DNA of 64,000 nucleotides from Leucobacter aridicollis (GCF_013409595.1 NZ_JACCBD010000001.1:1674001-1738000); one strand, 5' to 3'; shown: positions 53,592 through 63,704, counted from the stretch's first letter. Numbers and translations are program-made. Notes: generated by a model not told the origin, from the sequence alone.

Positions 53592-54662
53592 CTAGTCGAG
53601 CTCGTGCGAGGTGAGGGCGTTGAGGCGCGACTGGCAGCGCTGGTACTTCTTGCGGTAGCCACCGTCGATCATGCCGCCGCCGAAGATCTCGGTGAGCGGG
53701 ATGCCCGTGGCACGGATCGGAATCTGCGCGTCGTAGACGCGGTCGATGAACGCGACAAACCGGAGTGCCGCCGACTGGTCGGTGAGCTCGTGCACGCCGC
53801 GCAGGCCGATGGTCTGCACGCCCTCGAGGAGCCCGATGTAGCTCGACGGGTGGACTGTCGCGAGGTGCGCGATGAGCTCGTCGAAACTGTCGTCAGTCAT
53901 GCGCACGCCCGACGCGGCGACGTCCGCGAGCGCAAACTGGTAGGCCTCGTCGGTGAGTGCGACGGCCGCGCTCTCAAGGTCGCGCTGTCGGTAGTCGACG
54001 CCGTCGATCCGGATCGTGGTGAAACGATCGGACATCGCCTGGATCTCGCGCATGAAGTCGGCGGCGGCGAACCGGCCCTCACCGAGGGCGTTCGGCGGCG
54101 TGTTCGAGGTCGCGATGAACTTCGACCCTGTCTTCGTGAGGTCACCGATGAGTCGCGTCATGAGCATCGTGTCGCCCGGGTCGTCGAGCTCGAACTCGTC
54201 GATGCAGATGAGCTGTGCGCCCTGCAACACGCTCACTGCGCCCGCGTAGCCGAGCGCGCCGACGAGCGCGGTGTACTCGATGAACGTGCCGAAGTACTTG
54301 CGGCCCTGCTGCGCGTGCCAGCTCGCCGCCAACAGGTGCGTCTTTCCGACGCCGAAGCCGCCGTCGAGGTACACGCCTGGCTTCGCCGCGGCTGCCGGAG
54401 CGGGCTCAGCCTTCTTCCGCCCGAAGCCGAAGAAGCCGCCCTTCGCCGCGGCTCCGCCGCCGCGGGGCGACACAAACGCCCGCAGCAGGTCGCGGGCCTC
54501 AGCCTGCGACGCATAGTTCTCGTCCGGGACGTACGAGTCGAAGCTCGCCGTCGCGAACTGCGGCGGAGGCGTCAGTGTGGCGACGAGTTCCGTCCCGGAA
54601 ATCCGCGGGTTGCGGTCGACAAGACTGGCGAAACTGTGTGGGTGCGTAGCAGACATCCGCAT
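53592..54662 (-). CDS. zapE: ZapE/AFG1-like cell-division ATPase
   Basis: 356 aa from the ATG at 54662 (GAGGG 10 nt upstream; an ATG 6 nt later is the alternative). Walker A LDGGFGVGKTHLL, Walker B LICIDEFELDD, then sensor ATSNTPP. E. coli ZapE is a divisome-associated ATPase; actinobacterial members are annotated the same way. A low-complexity Lys/Ala insert (FFGFGRKKAEPAPAAAAK) precedes Walker A. Follows the hydrolase gene by 4 bp. Confidence 0.92.
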   Translation of the reverse strand: MRMSATHPHSFASLVDRNPRISGTELVATLTPPPQFATASFDSYVPDENYASQAEARDLLRAFVSPRGGGAAAKGGFFGFGRKKAEPAPAAAAKPGVYLDGGFGVGKTHLLAASWHAQQGRKYFGTFIEYTALVGALGYAGAVSVLQGAQLICIDEFELDDPGDTMLMTRLIGDLTKTGSKFIATSNTPPNALGEGRFAAADFMREIQAMSDRFTTIRIDGVDYRQRDLESAAVALTDEAYQFALADVAASGVRMTDDSFDELIAHLATVHPSSYIGLLEGVQTIGLRGVHELTDQSAALRFVAFIDRVYDAQIPIRATGIPLTEIFGGGMIDGGYRKKYQRCQSRLNALTSHELD

Positions 54663-54666
54663 CAGT

Positions 54667-55878
54667 CTACTGCCCTCGCCACCCCGGTTTGGGGAGGCCT
54701 GCAACGAAGCGCAGCACGGTGCTCTCCCAGAGCTCGGGATCGGCGTTCCAGAGCCGCACGTGGCCGGCCCCGGGGATGCTCACGAGCTCGACGAGGTCGG
54801 GCCTGGCGTCTGCGATCGCGTGCGCTCCCTGCCACCGCACGAACCGGTCGTCGGGACTCGCGAGAATGAGCGTCGGGACGTCGAGCGACGCGGCGAGCCT
54901 TCCGGGGGCGAGCGCCGCGAAGTCGATGCCGCCCGGCTCCCCCGACGCCACTGCGCCCCGCTCGAGCAGCGCCATACCGGCGGTCGCGATCCAGCCCGGC
55001 AGTCCGGCTTCGCTCGCCTTGTCGCGAAGGATCCCGGCCCAATCGGCGCCCGGGGATTCGAGCACGACGCCGTCGATCACGGCTCGGTGCGTGCCGCGCG
55101 CGACAGTGACGAGCGACGCGGTCCCGCCCATCGACCATCCCATGAGCGTCACCCGCTCGGCGCCGCGCGCACGCGCCTCGGCGATGGCGGCGTCGACGTC
55201 GCGGCTCTCGCTGATCCCCATCCCGTAGCGCCCGTTCACGCCGCCCGGCTGGCCGAGGTCGTTGCGATAGCTTACGATCAGGCTCGTGACGCCTGCCCGC
55301 GCAAACGGCTCGATCGCTCGGAATGTCTCGGCCGGTGACGCGCCGCGTCCGTGCACGTGGACGGCCCACCGCTGCTTCCGCGCGCGGCGCGGGTGGACGA
55401 TCCACGCGGCCATCGGCCCGAGCTCCGTGTCGTAGTGGATGGGCTCGACGCGGTAGCCGAGCTCCGCCGGGTCGGTGTACCACCAGCCGACCATCCGGCC
55501 GCGGCAGCCTGGCGCGAGCGTGCCGCTATCCACGCTCACGACGGCCCGCAACACGTCGACGCCGTTGCGCGCGAGCACCGGGCCGAGGCGCGCATGGCCC
55601 GTCGGCGCGGCGCCGCGCCCCTCGCCTGGGGTGGCCCCCGGCGCATCGAACAGCAGCGAGTGCTGGCCCCGGGCGCTCGCGCCCTCGCCCGTGATCCAGA
55701 CACGGGGCTCGTCGCCCGCGAGCACGCGGCGCACCGTGATCGGGCGTTCCAGCCCGCGGTCGACGGTCACCGCGAGGCGGCCGAGATGCCCGGCCAGGGC
55801 GGCGGCTGTGCCGACGACGCCGGCGCTGACTCCCACTGCGATCGTTCCTGCGAGGGCGATTGCCCGCGACGCCTTCAT
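54667..55878 (-). CDS. Exported/anchored alpha/beta hydrolase
   Basis: 403 aa from the ATG at 55878 (GGAG upstream). An N-terminal signal-anchor (RAIALAGTIAVGVSAGVVGTAAALAG) is followed by an alpha/beta hydrolase domain with oxyanion region HVHGRGASPAE and nucleophile GWSMGG. The Asp is likely in LASPDDRFV and the His in GAGHVRLW. Substrate unknown, perhaps a lipid or ester outside the membrane. First gene of the hydrolase-zapE-PemK series. Confidence 0.88.
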   Translation of the reverse strand: MKASRAIALAGTIAVGVSAGVVGTAAALAGHLGRLAVTVDRGLERPITVRRVLAGDEPRVWITGEGASARGQHSLLFDAPGATPGEGRGAAPTGHARLGPVLARNGVDVLRAVVSVDSGTLAPGCRGRMVGWWYTDPAELGYRVEPIHYDTELGPMAAWIVHPRRARKQRWAVHVHGRGASPAETFRAIEPFARAGVTSLIVSYRNDLGQPGGVNGRYGMGISESRDVDAAIAEARARGAERVTLMGWSMGGTASLVTVARGTHRAVIDGVVLESPGADWAGILRDKASEAGLPGWIATAGMALLERGAVASGEPGGIDFAALAPGRLAASLDVPTLILASPDDRFVRWQGAHAIADARPDLVELVSIPGAGHVRLWNADPELWESTVLRFVAGLPKPGWRGQ

Positions 55879-55965
55879 CTCGACTCCATCCCCGTGTCGG
55901 CGTGTATTTGCGCGGCCCCGGCGTGGCAGCCAGGCGGGGCCCACACAGAACTCTAGTCTTCGGGT

Positions 55966-56586
55966 GTGTCCACACCCTCAACGGCAGCGCCAGCCGTCTT
56001 TGTGAGCGCAGCGAACGTGCTGCGCGGCGCATCGCTGCGTCAGGATCTCGCCGTGCGCGAGATCCCCCCGCCGGAGCGCATCGCGCCCCACTCCGTCGCG
56101 TTCGCCGCAGGAGTGCGCGAGGGCACCGGCCCCGATCCGGAATCGGTACTCGACTCGCCAGCGGGGGCTGGCCGCTTTGTGCTCATGCACGATCCCGACG
56201 CTGTCGACGAATGGGGCGGCGACTTTCGGATCGTCTGCTACGCGCAGGCGCCGCTCGAGCTCGAGATCGGGGTGGACCCGTTTATCTCGGATGTCGCGTG
56301 GTCCTGGCTCACCGATGCGCTCGACTCGCGTTCGGCTCAGTACACTTATATCTCGGGCACCGCCACGAAGGTGCTCTCGAGCAGCTTCGGTGCGCTCGAG
56401 GCACGTGGCGACGGCGCCCAGATCGAGCTGCGCGCCTCCTGGACCCTGCTCGGTGAGGACTTCGCCTCGCACATTGAGGCCTGGTCGGAATTACTCTGCC
56501 TCCTCGCGGGGCTACCGAACGAAGAAGGGGTCGCGTCGCTCACGCAGCACCGCGTTAGAGCGCAACGCTCGGCAAACAACATATGA
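55966..56586 (+). CDS. DUF3000 protein
   Basis: 206 aa, GTG start. Conserved actinobacterial domain found next to RNase D (segments EIPPPERIAPHSVAF and WSWLTDAL). No membrane segment. Function unknown. Its stop overlaps the RNase D start by ATGA, so they are translationally coupled and may act together in RNA metabolism (inference). Confidence 0.9.
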   Translation: MSTPSTAAPAVFVSAANVLRGASLRQDLAVREIPPPERIAPHSVAFAAGVREGTGPDPESVLDSPAGAGRFVLMHDPDAVDEWGGDFRIVCYAQAPLELEIGVDPFISDVAWSWLTDALDSRSAQYTYISGTATKVLSSSFGALEARGDGAQIELRASWTLLGEDFASHIEAWSELLCLLAGLPNEEGVASLTQHRVRAQRSANNI

Positions 56587-57749
56587 CATCTGCAGCATGG
56601 TCAATGGTCACCGACGATGCGGAGCTTCGGCGCGCGAGCGCACTGATCGCCACGGGAACCGGGCCGTTCGGCGTCGACACCGAGCGTGCCTCGGGCTTTA
56701 AGTACAGCAACCGCGCCTACCTCGTGCAGGTGTTTCGGCGCGGGGCGGGCACCTTTCTCTTTGACCCTGTCGGGATCAGCGACTTCGCGCCACTCGCCGC
56801 GGCGCTGACGGGTGACGAGTGGGTGCTGCACGCCGCAGATCAGGATCTCCCGAGCCTCGCAGAGATCGGGCTCGTCCCTGAGCGGCTGTTCGACACCGAG
56901 CTCTCGTCGCGCCTGCTCGGGCTTGAGCGTGTCGGGCTCGGCGCGGTCACCCAGGAGCTGTTGGGCATCGAGCTGGCGAAGGCACACTCCGCCGCCGACT
57001 GGTCGACCCGCCCGCTCCCCGAGCCGTGGCTCGAGTACGCGGCCCTCGACGTGGCGCTGCTCCCCGACCTTCGCGACGCCGTGCGCGCTCGGCTCGTGGA
57101 GGCCGGGAAGGTCGACTTCGCCGAGCAGGAGTTCGAGGCGGTGCGCACGCGCCCGCCTAAGCCGAAGGCCGCGGAGCCCTGGCGCAAGCTGTCAGGCGGA
57201 AATCGCCTGCGCGCCCCGAGGCAGCTCGCGATGGCGCGCGAGCTGTGGACCGCGCGCGACGACTTCGCGCGGAGCACCGACGTCGCCCCCGGCCGCCTGC
57301 TGCCCGACGCGTCGATCGTGGCGGCGGTGTCCGCGAATCCACGCTCGGCCGGCGAGCTCGCCTCGCTCAAGACCTTCCGCGGCCGGGCGAGCCGCTCCGA
57401 GCTCGACCGGTGGTGGAAGGCGATTCTCAGGGGGAAGACGACTGAGGACCTTCCCGGCCCGAAGACACGGGAGCCGGGGTCGATCCCGAGCCACCGCGGG
57501 TGGGCGCAGCGCCATCCCGAGGCCGCCGACCGCCTGACCGAGCTGCGCGCCGTAGTGACCGCGGAGGCCGAGCGGCAGCACATGCCGCCCGAGAACCTCA
57601 TCTCCCCCGCGCTCGTGCGCGAGCTCGCCTGGCAGCCGCCGGCCGACCCGTCGCCCGAGGGCGTCGCGAACCGCCTCGCCGATCTCGGAGCGCGTCCGTG
57701 GCAGGTTGCACTTGTCGCACCAATTCTCTCGACGGTTTTTGTAGACTAA
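56583..57749 (+). CDS. RNase D-type 3'-5' exonuclease with HRDC domain
   Basis: 388 aa. DEDDy exonuclease: Exo I GVDTERASG, Exo II HAADQDLPSL, Exo III YAALDVALL. A central HRDC domain covers about 215-300 and a second helical region lies at the C-terminus. Processes tRNA or other RNAs from the 3' end. ATGA-coupled to DUF3000. Confidence 0.93.
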   Translation: MTSAAWSMVTDDAELRRASALIATGTGPFGVDTERASGFKYSNRAYLVQVFRRGAGTFLFDPVGISDFAPLAAALTGDEWVLHAADQDLPSLAEIGLVPERLFDTELSSRLLGLERVGLGAVTQELLGIELAKAHSAADWSTRPLPEPWLEYAALDVALLPDLRDAVRARLVEAGKVDFAEQEFEAVRTRPPKPKAAEPWRKLSGGNRLRAPRQLAMARELWTARDDFARSTDVAPGRLLPDASIVAAVSANPRSAGELASLKTFRGRASRSELDRWWKAILRGKTTEDLPGPKTREPGSIPSHRGWAQRHPEAADRLTELRAVVTAEAERQHMPPENLISPALVRELAWQPPADPSPEGVANRLADLGARPWQVALVAPILSTVFVD

Positions 57750-57866
57750 CGATAAATATTTGGGGCGTGCGTCCACGACGCTCGGGCGATCCGCGCACCG
57801 GACCTGCGCCTCTCAGCGCACCTTCGTAGGATGAGACCATCCAACACACCACATGATGGAGGCGAA

Positions 57867-59069
57867 GTGGCCACAATGAGAGAAGTCGTGTTCGTAGACG
57901 GGGTACGCACCCCCTTCGGGCGCGCCGGAGAAAAAGGCATGTACGCGGGCACCCGCGCCGATGATCTAGCCGTCAAGGCTCTCCAGGGACTCATGGAGCG
58001 AAACCCCGAGGTTCCGCTCGATCGAATTGACGATGTTGGCATTGCCGCAACGACCCAGCAGGGCGACCAGGGCCTGACCCTCGGCCGCTCGGTGGCGATC
58101 CTCGCCGGCCTCCCGCAGACGGTTCCGGGCTTTGCGCTCGACCGCATGTGCGCGGGCGCGATGACCACCGCGTCGTTCATGGGCGCAGCGATCGGCGCCG
58201 GCCAGTACGACCTCGCCGTCGCCGGCGGCGTCGAGCACATGGGACGCCACCCGATCGGCGAGGGCGCGGATCCGAACCCGCGCTTCGTCGCGGAGAAGAT
58301 GGTCAGCCCGGACGCGCTGAACATGGGCATGACCGCCGAACGCCTGCACGACAGGTTCCCGGAGCTCACCAAGGAGCGCGCGGATCGCTTCGGCATGCTC
58401 AGCCAGCAGAAGGTGCAGGCGGCATACGACCGCGGCGACATCCAGCCCGACCTCGTCCCCGTTGCGTTCCAGTCCGCGCAGGGCTGGGGCGTTGCGACCG
58501 AGGACGAAGGGCGCCGCCCGGAGACCACGATGGAGGGGCTCGCGCAGCTGAAGACCCCGTTCCGCCCGCACGGCCGCGTGACCGCCGGAACCGCGTCCCC
58601 GCTGACCGACGGCGCGACGATGTCGCTGCTCGCCGGCGGCGACACTGCGAAGGAGCTCGGCCTGAAGCCGAAGATGCGACTCGTCTCGTTCGCCTTCGCT
58701 GGCGTCGAGCCCGAGGTCATGGGGCTCGGGCCCGTACCGTCGACCGAGAAGGCGCTGAAGAAGGCCGGGCTGTCGATCACCGACATCGGTCTGTTCGAGC
58801 TCAACGAGGCATTCGCGGTGCAGGTGCTGTCGCTGCTCGATCACTTCAACATCGCTGACGACGATCCGCGCGTGAACCAGTGGGGCGGCGCGATTGCGCT
58901 CGGCCACCCGCTCGCCGCGACGGGTGTGCGCCTCATGATCCAGCTCGCGCGCCAGTTCGAGCAGCGTCCCGACGTGCGCTACGGCGTCACCGCGATGTGC
59001 GTTGGCCTGGGCCAGGGCGGCACCCAGATCTGGGAGAACCCACACTTCAACGGCAAGAAGGGCAAGTAA
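57867..59069 (+). CDS. fadA: Acetyl-CoA acyltransferase (thiolase)
   Basis: 400 aa from the GTG at 57867, GGAGG 4 nt upstream. A frame-internal ATG 9 nt later and an ATG at 57831 are alternatives. Nucleophilic Cys in DRMCAGAMTTASF; GHPLAATGVRL and CVGLGQGGTQ carry the catalytic His and second Cys. Cleaves 3-ketoacyl-CoA to acetyl-CoA. 4 bp before fadB. Confidence 0.95.
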   Translation: MATMREVVFVDGVRTPFGRAGEKGMYAGTRADDLAVKALQGLMERNPEVPLDRIDDVGIAATTQQGDQGLTLGRSVAILAGLPQTVPGFALDRMCAGAMTTASFMGAAIGAGQYDLAVAGGVEHMGRHPIGEGADPNPRFVAEKMVSPDALNMGMTAERLHDRFPELTKERADRFGMLSQQKVQAAYDRGDIQPDLVPVAFQSAQGWGVATEDEGRRPETTMEGLAQLKTPFRPHGRVTAGTASPLTDGATMSLLAGGDTAKELGLKPKMRLVSFAFAGVEPEVMGLGPVPSTEKALKKAGLSITDIGLFELNEAFAVQVLSLLDHFNIADDDPRVNQWGGAIALGHPLAATGVRLMIQLARQFEQRPDVRYGVTAMCVGLGQGGTQIWENPHFNGKKGK

Positions 59070-59073
59070 CGCC

Positions 59074-61209
59074 ATGACCGACTACAGCAAGATCGACTTC
59101 TCCCCCATCATCGAGGCCTCGGCCGACGAGGTCGTGACCGAGTCGTACGTGCGCGACGTGAAGCTGCCTTCGGGCGGCACGCTCGCGCTCATCACGCTCG
59201 ACAACGGGCGCGACTACACGCGCCCGAACACGCTGGGCCCGCGCACGCTGCAGGGGCTGGAGCGCGTGCTCGACGAGCTCACGACGCGTGCATCGGCCGG
59301 CGAGATCCAGGCCGTCGCCGTCACTGGCAAGCAGTTCATCTTCGCCGCAGGCGCCGACCTCTCGAAGGTCTCGACGCTCGCCACGAAGGACAACGCGCGG
59401 CTCATGGGCCAGTACGGCCACCGCGTGCTCGGCAAGTTCCGCACGATCGGCGTGCCCTCGTTCGCGTTCGTCAACGGGCTCGCGCTCGGCGGCGCGCTCG
59501 AGATCGCGCTGAACTGCACCTACCGCACCGTCGACTCGTCGGCGGCCGCGATCGCGTTCCCCGAGGTCTTCCTTGGCATCATCCCCGGCTGGGGTGGCGC
59601 GACGCTGCTCCCGAACCTCATCGGCATCGAGAACGCGCTCAAGGTGATCGTCTCGAACCCGCTGCAGAACAACCGGATGCTGAAGCCGAAGCAGGCCCTC
59701 GAGCTTGGCATCTTCGACGAGATGTTCGGCGCAGCGAGCTTCCTCGAGCAGTCGGTCGCGTGGGCGGACGGCGTGCTCGCCGGCACCACCAAGGTTGAGC
59801 GCCCGAACGAGCCAGGCAAGATCGAGCGCATGACCAAGTGGCCGATTGCGATCAAGGTTGCGCGCGACACCGTCAAGGGCCGGCTCGGCACCGCGGCGAA
59901 GTCGCCGTACGCGGCGATCGACCTCCTCGCAGCCGCCAAGGACAACGACGTCGCCGCAGGCTTCGCTCGCGAGGACGAGGCGCTCGCCGAGCTCATCTCG
60001 GGAGACCAGTTCGCCGCGTCGATCTACGCCTTCGACCTCGTGCAGAAGCGCGCGAAGCGGCCCGCCGGGGCGCCCGACAAGGAGCTCGCCAAGAAGGTCC
60101 AGAAGGTCGGCATCATCGGCGCCGGCCTCATGGCAAGCCAGTTCGCGTTGCTGTTCGCGCGCAAGCTGCGGGTTCCCGTGGTCATCACCGACCTCGATCA
60201 GGGCCGCGTCGACAAGGGCGTCGCCTACATTCACGGCGAGATCGACAAGATGCACGGCAAGGGCCGGCTCTCGAACGACGATGCTAACCAGGTGAAGGCG
60301 CTCGTCACCGGCACCACCGACAAGTCACTGTTCGCGGACTGCGACTGGGTCATCGAAGCCGTGTTCGAGGAACTGTCGGTGAAGCAGCAGGTCTTCGCGG
60401 AGATCGAACCGATCATCGCCGAGGACGCGATCCTCGCGACGAACACCTCGTCGCTGTCGGTCGAGCAGATCGGCGCGAACCTGAAGCACCCGGAGCGCCT
60501 CGTCGGCTTCCACTTCTTCAACCCTGTCGCGGTCATGCCGCTCATTGAGGTCGTGAAGAGCCCCGCCACCGGCGAGGGCGCGCTCTCGACCGCAATGGTC
60601 ATCGCGAAGAAGCTCGGCAAGAGCGCGATCATCACCGCGGACCGCCCAGGCTTCGTCGTGAATCGCCTCCTCGCGAAGGTCATGGGCGAGGCTGCACGCG
60701 CGCTCGACGAAGGCACGCCGCTGCCCGTCGTCGAGCAGTCGCTCGCGCCGATTGGGCTACCGATGGGCCCGTTTGAGCTTATCGACCTTGTCGGCTGGAA
60801 GGTCGCCGCGCACGTGCAGGACACGATGGTTGGCGCGTTCCCAGATCGCTTCTACGCCTCGCCGAACATGCACGCGATCGCTGAGCTCGACGAGCCGCTC
60901 GTGAAGAACAAGCTCGGCAAGGTCGAGGACCTCTCCAAGGCTGCCAAGAAGGCGCTGAAGTTCGGCAAGACTGCCGTAGCGCCCGAGGAGATCCTGCGCC
61001 GCGTTGAAGACGAGCTCGCGAACGAGATTAAGATCATGCTCGACGAGGGCGTGGTCCACGCGGCCGAGGACATCGACCTCGGCCTGATCCTGGGCGCCGG
61101 GTGGCCGTTCCAGGCTGGCGGAGCAACCCCGTACCTCGACCGCGTCGGTGCGTCCGAGCGTGCGTTCGGTGGCACGTTCCACGACCCACGGATCGCGGCG
61201 GTCTCGTAG
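59074..61209 (+). CDS. fadB: Fatty acid oxidation multifunctional protein
   Basis: 711 aa. N-terminal enoyl-CoA hydratase domain (about 1-330; VTGKQFIFAAGADLS, ALGGALEIALNC). C-terminal 3-hydroxyacyl-CoA dehydrogenase with NAD motif GIIGAGLMASQFALLF and signature HFFNPVAVMPLIEVV. The Rossmann GxGxM is followed by ASQ rather than the usual GSG. With FadA it completes beta-oxidation. Acyl-CoA ligase and dehydrogenase are not in the window. A 16+5-bp stem terminator follows. Confidence 0.95.
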   Translation: MTDYSKIDFSPIIEASADEVVTESYVRDVKLPSGGTLALITLDNGRDYTRPNTLGPRTLQGLERVLDELTTRASAGEIQAVAVTGKQFIFAAGADLSKVSTLATKDNARLMGQYGHRVLGKFRTIGVPSFAFVNGLALGGALEIALNCTYRTVDSSAAAIAFPEVFLGIIPGWGGATLLPNLIGIENALKVIVSNPLQNNRMLKPKQALELGIFDEMFGAASFLEQSVAWADGVLAGTTKVERPNEPGKIERMTKWPIAIKVARDTVKGRLGTAAKSPYAAIDLLAAAKDNDVAAGFAREDEALAELISGDQFAASIYAFDLVQKRAKRPAGAPDKELAKKVQKVGIIGAGLMASQFALLFARKLRVPVVITDLDQGRVDKGVAYIHGEIDKMHGKGRLSNDDANQVKALVTGTTDKSLFADCDWVIEAVFEELSVKQQVFAEIEPIIAEDAILATNTSSLSVEQIGANLKHPERLVGFHFFNPVAVMPLIEVVKSPATGEGALSTAMVIAKKLGKSAIITADRPGFVVNRLLAKVMGEAARALDEGTPLPVVEQSLAPIGLPMGPFELIDLVGWKVAAHVQDTMVGAFPDRFYASPNMHAIAELDEPLVKNKLGKVEDLSKAAKKALKFGKTAVAPEEILRRVEDELANEIKIMLDEGVVHAAEDIDLGLILGAGWPFQAGGATPYLDRVGASERAFGGTFHDPRIAAVS

Positions 61210-61226
61210 ACCGGTTCGCTGCCCCG

Positions 61227-61274
61227 GCAGTTCGCCCCGCGCCCCACTCACGAGTGGCGCGCGGGGCGAACTGC
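61227..61274. terminator. Terminator between fadB and dxs
   Basis: 16-bp perfect outer stem (61227-61242/61259-61274), one mismatch, a 5-bp inner stem and a CACG tetraloop. It lies in a 251-bp gene-free gap (61210-61460); nothing else recognisable is seen in the remainder. Confidence 0.92.
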
Positions 61275-61460
61275 GTTCTCACGGGGTGCCTCAAGAACGG
61301 TGAAACCGGCCCCAACCTCCGAGCGCGTACCGCAGCGCCCGATAGTTGATGCGTGTTCGGCGGTTCAGCACGTTCTCGCCTTGGCCGGCTCACGCCTGCC
61401 GCATGATGGCCGCATGCTGGCCGGGGCACCTTGACCGTGTCGTGCTGGCCGTCGGGCGTG

Positions 61461-63392
61461 CTATTCGGGGCGGGCGGCCGGCAGCCGGGTCCCGCGCACC
61501 TGCTCGACGATCTCGGCGGCGATCTGCGGTGCGGTGAGGCCCGCGTCCTCGAGTAGCTCGTCGCGGCTCGCGTGCTCGAGGTACTCGTAGGGCGTGCCGA
61601 GCTCCGAGACCGCCGTGTCGACGCCCGCCTCGCGGAGTTCCTGCCGGATCGTGGTGCCGACGCCGCCGACGCGCAGCCCGTCCTCGATGCTGACGACGAG
61701 CCGATGCGTGGCGGCAAGATCGACGACCGACCGCATGACCGGGATCACCCAGCGCGGGTCGATGACTGTCGAGGTGATGCCCTGCTCGGCGAGGATCGCC
61801 GCCGCGTCAAGCGCGGTGCGAGTCATCGGCCCAACTGCGACGAAGAGCACGTCAGCCGACACCGCGAGCGGCCCCGCGGCTGGTTCGGCCGTTTGCCCGG
61901 CGGCGTAGAGCAGGTCGACGCCGTCCGACGTCCGCCACAGGCCGGGGAGCGGCTCGCCCACAGAGCCCTTCGGATACCGCACCACGGTCGGGGCGTCTTC
62001 CACGGCGACTGCCTCGCGCAGCGTCTCGCGGAGCGTCGCCTCGTCGCGGGGCGCGGCGATCCTGATCCCGGGGACGATCTGCAGCATCGCGAGATCCCAC
62101 ACGCCATTGTGGCTCGCGCCATCGGGTCCGGTGATCCCGGCGCGGTCGAGCACGAACGTCACGCCGGCACGGTGCAGCCCGACGTCCATGAGTACCTGGT
62201 CGAACGCACGGTTCATGAACGTCGCGTAGATCGCTACGACGGGGTGCAGGCCGCCGTAGGCAAGCCCGGCCGCCGTGGTCACGGCGTGCTGCTCGGCGAT
62301 CCCGACGTCGTAGACGCGCTGCGGGTACGCCTGAGCGAAGGCGTCGAGCCCCGTAGGCCGGAGCATCGCGCCGGTGATCCCGACGAGCTTCGGGTTCTTG
62401 TGAGCGAGGGCGACGATCTCCTCGCGGAAGACCGACGTCCACCCGCGCTCGGACGACGACGCCAGTGGCGCGCCGTTGTCGGGGTTGATCTGGCCGATCG
62501 CGTGGAACTGATCCGCCTCGTCGTTCACCGCCGGAGCATAGCCGCGCCCCTTCTCGGTGATGACGTGGACGAGCGCCGGGCGGCCGTACCCCTTGGCCTG
62601 CTTGAGCGCTACCTCGACGGCCGCGAGATCGTGCCCGTCGACGGGGCCGACGTACTTGATGTCGAGGTTGGCGTAGAGATCCTGATTGCCGGATGCGCGC
62701 GAGACAAACCCACGCAGCGCGCCGCGAGCAGCACGATACACGGTGCGGCCAGCGGCGCCGAAGTTGTTGAAGAGCCGTTCGCTCCCCTCCTGCAGGTCAC
62801 GGTAGCCACCGGTGACGCGCACGCCGTTCAAGAACCGGGCCATGCCGCCGATTGTCGGCGCGTAGGATCGGCCGTTGTCGTTCACGACGATGATGAGGTT
62901 GCGGTCATTGTCGTCGGTGATGTTATTGAGCGCTTCCCAGGTCATACCGCCCGTGAGCGCACCGTCACCGACCACGGCGACGACGTGACGGTCCTGCTTG
63001 CCGGTGCTCGCGAAGGCGCGCGAGATGCCGTCGGCCCAGCTCAGCGAGCTCGAGGCGTGGGAGCTCTCGACAACGTCGTGGACGCTCTCCGCACGCTGCG
63101 GGTAGCCGGCGAGTCCGCCGCGCTTTCGCAGATCGGAGAAGTCCTTGCGGCCCGTGAGGAGCTTGTGCACGTAGCTCTGGTGACCCGTGTCCCAGACGAT
63201 CGGATCGTTCGGCGAGTCGAATACACGATGCAGTGCGATGGTGAGCTCAACCACGCCCAGATTCGGCCCCAGATGGCCGCCGGTCTTGGAGACCTCGGCG
63301 ATGAGGAACGCGCGAATGTCAGCCGCGAGCTCCACGCACTCCTCGGGAGTTAACGCGTCGAGATCTCGGGGTCCAGTAATTCGCTCAAGCAC
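61461..63392 (-). CDS. dxs: 1-Deoxy-D-xylulose-5-phosphate synthase
   Basis: 643 aa, GTG start. First step of the MEP isoprenoid pathway (pyruvate plus glyceraldehyde-3-phosphate), TPP-dependent. TPP motif GDGALTGGMTWEALNN, transketolase-type HQSYVHKLLTGR and C-terminal domain are intact. Supplies prenyl units for uppS and quinones. A TAGACT -10 ends 7 nt before the GTG, so the mRNA is likely leaderless. Confidence 0.97.
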   Translation of the reverse strand: MLERITGPRDLDALTPEECVELAADIRAFLIAEVSKTGGHLGPNLGVVELTIALHRVFDSPNDPIVWDTGHQSYVHKLLTGRKDFSDLRKRGGLAGYPQRAESVHDVVESSHASSSLSWADGISRAFASTGKQDRHVVAVVGDGALTGGMTWEALNNITDDNDRNLIIVVNDNGRSYAPTIGGMARFLNGVRVTGGYRDLQEGSERLFNNFGAAGRTVYRAARGALRGFVSRASGNQDLYANLDIKYVGPVDGHDLAAVEVALKQAKGYGRPALVHVITEKGRGYAPAVNDEADQFHAIGQINPDNGAPLASSSERGWTSVFREEIVALAHKNPKLVGITGAMLRPTGLDAFAQAYPQRVYDVGIAEQHAVTTAAGLAYGGLHPVVAIYATFMNRAFDQVLMDVGLHRAGVTFVLDRAGITGPDGASHNGVWDLAMLQIVPGIRIAAPRDEATLRETLREAVAVEDAPTVVRYPKGSVGEPLPGLWRTSDGVDLLYAAGQTAEPAAGPLAVSADVLFVAVGPMTRTALDAAAILAEQGITSTVIDPRWVIPVMRSVVDLAATHRLVVSIEDGLRVGGVGTTIRQELREAGVDTAVSELGTPYEYLEHASRDELLEDAGLTAPQIAAEIVEQVRGTRLPAARPE

Positions 63393-63398
63393 TCACCC

Positions 63399-63404
63399 AG
63401 TCTA
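63399..63404 (-). promoter_or_regulatory. -10 for a leaderless dxs transcript
   Basis: TAGACT on the minus strand, ending 6 bp before the GTG start codon. No Shine-Dalgarno is present between. No clear -35. The rest of the 278-bp gap up to the short ORF at 63671 holds no gene I can support. Confidence 0.45.
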
Positions 63405-63670
63405 CTGAACAAAGCCGAACGGACTCCGACCGGCGCGGTGCCGCCATCACCAGCCAAAGTGAGAGACCTTCGGCAGGGGAAATGTCTACCGAGCGGCGCC
63501 GCTACTGCTAGTCTCGCACGCTCGTACGTAGTTCCCAGCCGTGGCAACTGCATTTCGAGTTTCGGGTAGAGCAGAAGGGACGGTGTTCCCTAGCGTCAGA
63601 AGTGCCGCGCATCACCCATGTGTGGTCCGTCCCGAAACCAAGGCGGGGCGCAGTTACAAGGAGGACTCCA

Positions 63671-63703
63671 ATGAAGCAGCGAACAACGATGGTTCGCGCG
63701 TAG
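63671..63703 (+). CDS. Ten-codon ORF preceding the lipoprotein gene
   Basis: Reads MKQRTTMVRA then TAG. Its ATG has the best ribosome site in the region (AAGGAGG, 63658-63664, 6 nt spacing). The stop is 1 nt before the lipoprotein ATG. It is either a leader ORF that couples translation, or the N-terminus of the lipoprotein separated by a frameshift. Not provable from sequence alone. Confidence 0.45.
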   Translation: MKQRTTMVRA

Positions 63704-63704
63704 C

